Shown here: in pieces, positions 1 through 4,815 of the stretch
Layout of the letters: each line of letters opens with the position of its first letter
Position numbering within the stretch: the stretch's first letter is position 1
DNA from: Kiritimatiellota bacterium
Lineage (GTDB): Bacteria > Verrucomicrobiota > Lentisphaeria > Victivallales > JAADHT01
Length of the DNA stretch: 5,479 nt
Direction: 5' to 3'
NCBI GenBank assembly: GCA_013151705.1
Contig: JAADHT010000254.1
Span: 1-5,479, forward strand
The notes under the pieces: generated by a model
The model's input: the letters and a program-made list of their open reading frames with translations, nothing else
The model's database searches: none
Told to the model about the DNA's origin: nothing
Translations under genes and position numbers: made by a program

Positions 1-2
1 AG

Positions 3-200
3 CTCATTTCCCGTTGTGATACCGTAATCGGTGTATTTCGCCTGTTCCATGCGCTGTTGATCGAACCAGTTCGAAAACTTTCGACCGCCCAATTCGAAGC
101 GATGGAAAATACGTGGATTCGGGAGGATAATCTCCCGCTCGAAAACGGTCAATCTAACGCGAAATGCCCTTCTGTCCACGACGGAATCAAAAAAAAATGA
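3..200 (+). CDS. Possible 3' end of an unidentified gene (strand uncertain)
   Basis: An open frame enters from the left edge and ends at TGA 198-200, giving 65 codons that begin LISRCDTVIGVFRLF and end HDGIKKK. The other two forward frames close within the first 30 bases. I do not recognise the product: the middle is leucine-rich and helical-looking, and the tail is polar and lysine-rich. No terminator hairpin follows before the candidate promoter at 220. The antisense of the same codon register is also open, from a stop at 230-228 to the left edge, and its translation looks at least as protein-like (for example RKFSNWFDQQRMEQAKY). That antisense frame lacks a good start: its GTG at 179-177 has no Shine-Dalgarno. 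Codon composition does not separate the two readings, so both direction and reality of this gene are uncertain. Confidence 0.3.
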   Translation, partial: LISRCDTVIGVFRLFHALLIEPVRKLSTAQFEAMENTWIREDNLPLENGQSNAKCPSVHDGIKKK

Positions 201-219
201 AAATAAACGATTACGGCGC

Positions 220-247
220 TTGACTTTTCATAAAAAAAAGCTAGGGT
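220..247 (+). promoter_or_regulatory. Candidate sigma70-type promoter for the ankyrin/ATPase operon
   Basis: TTGACT at 220-225 matches five of six bases of the -35 consensus. TAGGGT at 242-247, after a 16-bp spacer, keeps the key T, A and final T of a -10 box. An eight-base A run (232-239) lies within the spacer. Transcription would start near 254 and leave a leader of about 85 bases before the ATG at 341. The site is the best promoter candidate upstream of that gene, but the -10 match is weak. Confidence 0.35.
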
Positions 248-340
248 AACTCTCGGGTATGGGAAGATGTGGTTTTAGAAACTCCACCCCGCAGTATGCC
301 GTCAAGGGATTTCAAAGCGTGGATTAGACGGAAAACAGAG

Positions 341-1069
341 ATGAAAAGTATCTTGTTTATCACATTTTGCCTTATGCTGGCGCTTTCAAGCGTTTCGCTG
401 ACCGCGGGCGGCAAAGAAGAGCCCGCGGTCCGTCCAATACCAGCTGGCGTGCCAGCCAAAACGAGACAATTGATTTCACGGATGAGAAAATTGGACTCCG
501 ACGAAGCCTACGATGAATTGCTGCGGTCTATCAGGAACGGCAACAAAACCCTCGTCAAAGTGATTCTGTTTCTGCACCCGGGATTCAAAAATAAACGCGA
601 CGCTTTCGGAAGGACTCCTTTCTTCAACGCTGTTTTCGCGGAGAAGTTCCCCATCGTCAAATATTTGGCTAGAGTCCGCGCGAAATTGACCATCCCCGAT
701 ATGAACGGGGACACGCCGTTGCATTGCGCGGCCGGGGAAGGAGCCGATAAAATAGTGGAGTTTCTTCTTGACCATGGGCTTCTCTACTACGAAGAGAACA
801 AAAAAGGACAGACTCCGATTTTCTCGGCCGCTTTCAGAGGTAAGATATCGGTGGTCAAGGTTTTGCTTGAACGCGGAGACCGGGTGAACAGAAAAGACAA
901 AAAAGGGAACACGCCGCTTCATTTGGCGGCCCTCAACGGAGAGAAGGCGATGGTCAAACTTCTGCTCGCCGCTGACGCCGACCCGCATGCTGAAAACTAC
1001 AAGGGTTCGACCCCTATGGATGTGGCGCGCACTCCTGAAATCAAAAAAATCATTGAAAAAAATAAATGA
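341..1069 (+). CDS. Secreted ankyrin-repeat protein
   Basis: The predicted product has 242 residues. Residues 1-22 form a signal peptide (MKSILFITFCLMLALSS then VSLTA) with likely signal peptidase I cleavage before GGKEEP; there is no lipobox cysteine at the junction. A proline-rich linker (28-40) and an N-terminal helical cap (about 55-86) lead into ankyrin repeats of about 33 residues at roughly 88-119, 122-152, 155-186 and 188-219, with a shortened C-terminal cap at 221-240. The TPLH-type turns are clear (GDTPLHCAA, GNTPLHLAA, GQTPIFSAA, GSTPMDVA), so the repeat stack looks intact. Ankyrin repeats bind other proteins, and the signal peptide places this one outside the cytoplasm; the partner is unknown. 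I chose ATG 341 because it places the signal peptide at the N-terminus. The frame stays open upstream to GTG 269 and ATG 296, but those starts add a polar, non-signal extension. The Shine-Dalgarno at 341 is weak. The gene overlaps the downstream ATPase gene by four bases. Confidence 0.88.
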   Translation: MKSILFITFCLMLALSSVSLTAGGKEEPAVRPIPAGVPAKTRQLISRMRKLDSDEAYDELLRSIRNGNKTLVKVILFLHPGFKNKRDAFGRTPFFNAVFAEKFPIVKYLARVRAKLTIPDMNGDTPLHCAAGEGADKIVEFLLDHGLLYYEENKKGQTPIFSAAFRGKISVVKVLLERGDRVNRKDKKGNTPLHLAALNGEKAMVKLLLAADADPHAENYKGSTPMDVARTPEIKKIIEKNK

Positions 1070-1773
1070 CAACCACTCGCCCCCGGCCAGGAGCCACGGT
1101 AATCGTTTCAAACGTCTCCAAGAGTTTCTCCGCCAGCGAACACGCGTCCCGCTCTCAACCGTCTTTCCTTTCCGTCATAATGGATTTGTCGCTGGAGCTC
1201 GCCAACGGGTCCTCCCTCGCGCTGACGGGACCGTCCGGTTCGGGGAAAACCACGTTGCTCAATTTGATAGGCACTCTCCTAGCACCTGATTCCGGAACGA
1301 TAACGATCGACGGCATAGACACCGCCGGTTTGTCCGGCGGAAACCTGGCCCGTTTTAGAAACGAACGAATAGGCTTTCTTTTTCAAGAGCACAATCTCCT
1401 TCCGCAATGCGATGTGATTGAAAACATACTCGTTCCCACCGTGGCGTTCCACCCAGCCTCGAAAACGGAAAAAATGGAACGGGCGATGGAATTACTCTCG
1501 ATCGTAGGCCTCTCCGACGCCACCCGCGCCTTCCCCGAAAATTTGTCTGGTGGAGAAAAACAAAGAGTCGCGTTGGTTCGAGCCCTGATCAACGATCCCA
1601 CACTACTTCTCGCGGACGAACCGACGGGTTCTCTTGACACCGCTAGCGCACGCAAATTGACCGACTTGATGTTTGACCTTAATCGTTCCAAAGCCGTTAC
1701 TCTCGTTATAGCGACCCATTCGACACAATTGGCCAATGAAGCCGTTTTGAGACTTGAAATGGGAAATACCTGA
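1066..1773 (+). CDS. LolD/MacB-type ABC transporter ATP-binding protein
   Basis: This 235-residue protein is a complete ABC ATPase domain of the LolD/MacB/FtsE class. Visible motifs are Walker A GPSGSGKTT (55-63), Q-loop Gln107 in FLFQEHNLLP, signature LSGGEKQRVA (160-169), Walker B LLLADE (180-185) with catalytic Glu185, D-loop SLD (189-191) and switch His218 in ATHS. The run from Q-loop to Walker B (FQEHNLLP, LSGGEKQRVALVRAL, LLADEPTGSLD) is characteristic of ATPases that pair with FtsX/LolC/MacB-fold permeases in lipoprotein release, macrolide or peptide export and related mechanotransmission. All catalytic residues are present. The protein should sit on the cytoplasmic face, bound to a permease that is not seen in the window. 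Its ATG lies within the ankyrin gene's stop (ATGA, 1066-1069) and has no independent Shine-Dalgarno, so it is probably translated by coupling. The class is secure; the specific substrate is not, so I give no gene symbol. Confidence 0.93.
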   Translation: MTTTRPRPGATVIVSNVSKSFSASEHASRSQPSFLSVIMDLSLELANGSSLALTGPSGSGKTTLLNLIGTLLAPDSGTITIDGIDTAGLSGGNLARFRNERIGFLFQEHNLLPQCDVIENILVPTVAFHPASKTEKMERAMELLSIVGLSDATRAFPENLSGGEKQRVALVRALINDPTLLLADEPTGSLDTASARKLTDLMFDLNRSKAVTLVIATHSTQLANEAVLRLEMGNT

Positions 1774-1877
1774 AAAAACGCGTATTTCGGCTTGAACAAC
1801 CATGAATCAGAATATACCTTACTCCGTCGACGGGTTGATCAATCATTATTCTCATTATTCTTAATTATTGGAAATGA
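1774..1877. other. AT-rich gap between the two ABC ATPase genes
   Basis: This 104-base spacer follows the LolD-type gene's stop. It contains an exact 9-bp tandem repeat and a 20-codon open frame (ATG 1802 to TAA 1864) with no convincing ribosome site or recognisable sequence. I see no strong terminator hairpin. TTGATC (1835-1840) and TATTCT (1856-1861) are a poorly spaced (15 bp) promoter-like pair, so a separate promoter for the downstream exporter genes is possible but not shown. The GGAAA at 1870-1874 serves as a modest ribosome site for the ATG at 1878. Confidence 0.5.
1843..1860. repeat. Two tandem copies of TCATTATTC
   Basis: The 9-bp unit occurs exactly at 1843-1851 and 1852-1860. A degenerate third copy, TAATTATTG, follows at 1862-1870. 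The array ends at the ribosome site of the ABC-2 ATPase gene. It may be a regulator site, a slippage-prone tract or chance in AT-rich DNA. Confidence 0.5.
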
Positions 1878-2813
1878 ATGGGTAACGTAATAGAAATCAA
1901 TGGACTGACCAAACACTACGGAAGTTGGTTTTGGAAACAGCAGATTCCGGCTTTGGATCAACTGACCATCGACATTCCGGAGGGTGCCATTTTCGGATTT
2001 CTAGGTCCGAACGGCGCCGGAAAAACCACGACCATTCGATTGTTGATGGATTTGATACGTCCCACAGCCGGGTCGGCGCTTGTATTGGGAATGCCACCTT
2101 CAGATGTCAAAACCAAGGCTAAAATAGGCTATCTTCCCGATTCGCCGGCATTCAGCTCATATTTGTCGGCATACGAGTTTCTCAACATCTGCTCGAAACT
2201 ACTTGGCATTCCATCTAAAATCCGCAAAGACCGAATAGCCGAGGTTTTCGAGATCGTGACGATGACAAAGCATGCGAACTCAAAACTTGGTGGGTTCTCC
2301 AGAGGCATGCTGCAAAGAATCGGAATAGCTCAAGCTATTCTAAACAAACCGAGATTGTTGATTTTGGACGAACCGCTCGTTGGTCTCGATCCGCTTGGAC
2401 GCCAAGAACTGAAAGACATCATAATGAAACAAAAAGCGGATGGCGCGAACGTGTTTTTCTGCAGTCATATATTATCAGACGTGGAGAAAATATGCGACCA
2501 TTTGGGAATCCTTTTCGAAGGAAGGCTTCTCTGCTCAGGCAAAGTTGAGGATCTTCTGTCGGAGACTGGATCGAGAATACTGGTCAAACCCGGCAATGAG
2601 GCGATAGCCAAACAACTTATGCCGGAGGCTACGGGAAGCATCAAGTTGCCTGACGGCGCTTGGGAATTGGTTTTTTCCGCGGCTGACGGCTTGGAAGATC
2701 TCATAGCCGGACTTGATGAAAAGCATCCCGGAAAACTGCAAATCACCCCATCCCGTGAAAATCTTGAAGATTTTTTCTTTAGAAAGATTGACAATGAAAA
2801 GAAACTGCAGTAG
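1878..2813 (+). CDS. ABC-2 exporter ATP-binding protein (NatA/CcmA-like)
   Basis: This 311-residue protein is the cytoplasmic motor of an ABC-2 type exporter. It shows Walker A GPNGAGKTT (43-51), signature FSRGM (140-144), Walker B LLILDE (160-165) with catalytic Glu165, D-loop GLDP (169-172) and switch His197 in FCSHIL. The string DEPLVGLDPLGR is typical of ATPases that drive ABC-2 family permeases. The Q-loop position reads GYLPD (84-88), so Asp88 stands where most ABC ATPases have Gln; from memory, relatives with YLPE also replace it with an acidic residue. Residues about 228-311 form a C-terminal extension of the kind common in NatA-like subunits, ending in an amphipathic tail (ENLEDFFFRKI). 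ATG 1878 is preceded by GGAAA and begins the expected first strand (VIEINGLTKHYG). The partner permease begins 266 bases downstream. The substrate cannot be deduced. Confidence 0.95.
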   Translation: MGNVIEINGLTKHYGSWFWKQQIPALDQLTIDIPEGAIFGFLGPNGAGKTTTIRLLMDLIRPTAGSALVLGMPPSDVKTKAKIGYLPDSPAFSSYLSAYEFLNICSKLLGIPSKIRKDRIAEVFEIVTMTKHANSKLGGFSRGMLQRIGIAQAILNKPRLLILDEPLVGLDPLGRQELKDIIMKQKADGANVFFCSHILSDVEKICDHLGILFEGRLLCSGKVEDLLSETGSRILVKPGNEAIAKQLMPEATGSIKLPDGAWELVFSAADGLEDLIAGLDEKHPGKLQITPSRENLEDFFFRKIDNEKKLQ

Positions 2814-3079
2814 TTTAGGCCAGGGTTTGGTTTCAACTCGAGCGGGAAATCGCTGATTGACTCGTCAAACCGACGTCTTTATAGTGTTGCGACGGGAGTA
2901 AACTCCCTTTGGTGAATCATAGATGGAGCTTTTTCGAAAAGGGGTTGTGGCGATTCGCTCGCGCAAATCTTTTCCGAACCTACTCTCTCTGTTGATGTTT
3001 CTTGAACTTGCGTGATAGGCCCGCCGACACATGTGGAAACATATGGAGGAAGCGGACCGACAACAAAAGGAGGAGGAGT
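2814..3079. other. Gap before the permease with short open frames
   Basis: This spacer separates the ATPase from its permease, which is unusually long for a pair normally adjacent. One forward register holds ATG 2923 to TGA 3013-3015 (30 codons: MELFRKGVVAIRSRKS, then a short hydrophobic run), followed at once by TAG 3016-3018. The same register reopens at ATG 3031 for 18 codons (MWKHMEEADRQQKEEEYE) and stops at TGA 3085-3087, overlapping the permease start by eight bases. Part of that charged run simply encodes the purine-rich Shine-Dalgarno. A small palindrome, GGGAGT-AA-ACTCCC (2894-2907), followed by TTT, is too weak to call a terminator. The region may be a long leader, a decayed small gene or two tiny ORFs; none is established. 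Confidence 0.4.
3067..3078 (+). promoter_or_regulatory. Strong Shine-Dalgarno of the permease gene
   Basis: AAGGAGGAGGAG ends one base before ATG 3080. Its first GGAGG (3069-3073) is six bases from the ATG, which is the optimal spacing. It decides the permease start in favour of 3080 over the frame's upstream TTG at 3002, and it is clearly stronger than the ribosome sites of the neighbouring genes. Confidence 0.85.
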
Positions 3080-3805
3080 ATGAGTGAGGTAATGGCAATC
3101 GCCAGTGGAACCTGGCAGAGAATCCTGAGGATGCAGGTGGTATATTTCCTGGTCCTCTGCGTTCTCATTCTGATCGGAAGCGCGTACCGCTACGATGTGC
3201 TGTCGTTGGGCATGCACAAGAATCTGATGGTGGACGTATCTTTGGTGTTGAACTCAATAGCCGCCATTTTGATCGCGGTTTCCATCACCTTTGAGATACC
3301 CCGCGAAATTCGCGAGGGCGTCGCGTCGACATTACTGTCCAAACCATTGGGCAGAACCCATTACATCGTGGGAAAACTTGTCGGGATAAGCGTCTCGGGC
3401 ATCGTGATAACCCTGCTCATAGCCTTGGGCTTCTGCTTGGTTTTCAGCACGGCGTTCGACAAGGTGGGGATGTCGATGATCCAAGGGCATCTGCTTGTCG
3501 TGGCCAGCGTTATTCCAATGTCGGCCGTAGGAGTTCTTTTCGCTGTTTTCGTGCCGGACTCACTGGCAGCCATTCTGACCGCCTTGGTTATATGGCTCGG
3601 TCATTCCGCGTCCATTACCACCATTCCGGTATTGTACGGCGGAATTATTCCGGATTTCAATCTATTCAACTTGAAAGCTGAAGCCTCCTATGGGTACACC
3701 ATTCAGTGGGGGTATGTGGGTCTCGTGATATTGTGGGGGATATCCTTCGCGGTTTTCCTCACCTCGATATCCACTCTCATCTTCAACAAAAAAGATTTGA
3801 AATAG
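3080..3805 (+). CDS. ABC-2 family transporter permease
   Basis: This 241-residue inner-membrane protein has six likely transmembrane segments at about 18-34, 51-71, 96-122, 137-158, 161-179 and 212-234. The cytoplasmic segment after the second helix (EIPREIREGVASTLLSKPLG, then RTHYIVGKLVG, 72-102) matches the pattern TLLSKP-x-x-R with a following GK that is conserved in ABC-2 permeases and forms the coupling region facing the ATPase. The loop IPDFNLFNLKAE (190-201) before the last helix also fits this family. It should dimerise and work with the ATPase encoded at 1878-2813 to move a substrate outward. The start is set by the strong Shine-Dalgarno at 3067-3078; an in-frame upstream extension to TTG 3002 is rich in arginine and lysine and is rejected. 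The next gene starts 12 bases after the TAG stop, so the two are very likely co-transcribed. Confidence 0.92.
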   Translation: MSEVMAIASGTWQRILRMQVVYFLVLCVLILIGSAYRYDVLSLGMHKNLMVDVSLVLNSIAAILIAVSITFEIPREIREGVASTLLSKPLGRTHYIVGKLVGISVSGIVITLLIALGFCLVFSTAFDKVGMSMIQGHLLVVASVIPMSAVGVLFAVFVPDSLAAILTALVIWLGHSASITTIPVLYGGIIPDFNLFNLKAEASYGYTIQWGYVGLVILWGISFAVFLTSISTLIFNKKDLK

Positions 3806-3817
3806 GGGAGTGCGAAA

Positions 3818-4813
3818 ATGAAAAAATCCGAAATCACACATTATGTTGTTATGATCGTGGCTTTGGCGCTGAGTTCCTATCTCGCGCAAAAGCTTCTTCC
3901 AGAGGAAATGGCAATAGCCAAAACGAGGAAATCGCTTACAAAGGCGCCGATGGGAGGATTCAACAAATTCTCCTCCGATGTTCAGTGGATGTTGTTCATC
4001 AACTACTGCGGACGTCAAAAATCGGTCACCAAAGAAAACGCCGACATCATCTATTCGAAATTGAACAACATTCTCAAGAATGACCCGGATTTCGAAAAAG
4101 CCTATGCGATAGGTGGAATGATGCTTTCGGTCAGAGCGCCGTTGAAAGCGTACGACATTCTCAAAAGAGGAGCCGAGAATCCGCATCTCGCCAAAAACAG
4201 CAAACTGCCGTTTCTAGCGGGGTTCATTCTCGAGCACAATGTCAAAGACGCGGATAAGGCGGACAGGCTTCAAGAAGCCGAGCGGATGTTCAAAATGGCG
4301 ATCAAACGCTCCGGCTCTCCGGAATACCATCTCTACTCGGCCCTTCTAAGGACCAGAGCGCAACTTATGTTGCAGGGAGACAAGACTTGGAGAGAGGGAA
4401 TTGTCCTCGTCAACAAAAAACACGCCTATCTTGCGGCATGTTTCGACGAATGGGATAGGTCCCGAACCGCCGACGGAACCCTAGGGGCCAAAGGCGCGGT
4501 AATGGTCGAAGGAGCTGTTATGTCAGGCGACACCGGAGCGAAATTGACGAAAAGAATGCTCAAAACTTGCCAAGAATTGAGAAAGGCAAACCCCGATGAG
4601 CAGAACGTTGCAAAGACCATAGCTTTGGTCATGAACAAAGTGCTGGGTTCCAGCAATCTTTGCACTCATTGTCTCGCTCCATACAACGCCGGCGACAAGT
4701 TCTGCTCTCAATGCGGAACCCAGGTTGACCCGTACGGCATCTGCGTGAAATGCGGAGCGGTGCTCCATGGTCCTTTCTGCTCCAAATGCGGAGTCAAAAA
4801 CGAAGGCAAATAA
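3818..4813 (+). CDS. Membrane-anchored TPR-like protein with C-terminal double zinc ribbon
   Basis: This 331-residue protein begins with a basic start (MKK) and one hydrophobic segment (about 8-23), either a signal anchor or an uncleaved signal peptide. Residues about 50-265 are helical with TPR-like features, such as NDPDFEKAYAIGGMMLS, AYDILKRGAENP, LPFLAGFILEH and an A-x-x-MFKMAI helix followed by SGSPEYHLYSALL. This resembles, from memory, TPR proteins encoded beside ABC-2 transporters in other bacteria. The last 50 residues carry two four-cysteine zinc ribbons: C282-x2-C285-x10-C296-x2-C299 and C309-x2-C312-x8-C321-x2-C324. GGGGAG at 3805-3810 is a good ribosome site seven bases before ATG 3818. 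Its position directly after the permease suggests an accessory subunit or assembly factor of the exporter. The anchor, repeat and cysteine pattern are visible; the role is inferred. Confidence 0.9.
   Translation: MKKSEITHYVVMIVALALSSYLAQKLLPEEMAIAKTRKSLTKAPMGGFNKFSSDVQWMLFINYCGRQKSVTKENADIIYSKLNNILKNDPDFEKAYAIGGMMLSVRAPLKAYDILKRGAENPHLAKNSKLPFLAGFILEHNVKDADKADRLQEAERMFKMAIKRSGSPEYHLYSALLRTRAQLMLQGDKTWREGIVLVNKKHAYLAACFDEWDRSRTADGTLGAKGAVMVEGAVMSGDTGAKLTKRMLKTCQELRKANPDEQNVAKTIALVMNKVLGSSNLCTHCLAPYNAGDKFCSQCGTQVDPYGICVKCGAVLHGPFCSKCGVKNEGK
4802..4806 (+). promoter_or_regulatory. Shine-Dalgarno deciding the GTG start at 4816
   Basis: GAAGG lies within the last codons of the zinc-ribbon gene, nine bases before GTG 4816. 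It supports a GTG start two bases after the preceding TAA. The out-of-frame ATG at 4814 and the in-frame ATG at 4786 are less likely starts. Confidence 0.5.
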
Positions 4814-4815
4814 AT

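Noticed and set aside
269..340. N-terminal extension of the ankyrin protein to GTG 269 or ATG 296
   Set aside because: It adds a polar, charged segment ahead of a clear signal peptide that starts at ATG 341, and neither upstream start has a good ribosome site.
476..1111. Long open frame on the minus strand opposite the ankyrin gene
   Set aside because: It is the antisense shadow of an intact ankyrin-repeat coding sequence and shows no recognisable domain.
987..1289. Forward open frame overlapping the ankyrin/ATPase junction
   Set aside because: It overlaps two well-supported genes in another frame and has an arginine-rich, domainless translation.
1802..1864. A 20-codon leader peptide before the ABC-2 ATPase
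   Set aside because: It has no ribosome site, no regulatory codon run and no accompanying attenuator hairpins.
3013..3018. Stop-codon recoding at TGA TAG
   Set aside because: Two different adjacent stops make readthrough or an alternative code unlikely, and the other genes use TGA, TAA and TAG as ordinary stops.
3002..3079. Extension of the permease to TTG 3002
   Set aside because: The extension is an arginine- and lysine-rich translation of the purine-rich leader, and the strong Shine-Dalgarno sits inside it, optimally placed for ATG 3080.
2879..3217. Minus-strand open frame across the ATPase-permease gap
   Set aside because: Its histidine- and proline-rich translation looks random, it overlaps the permease start, and it lacks a ribosome site.
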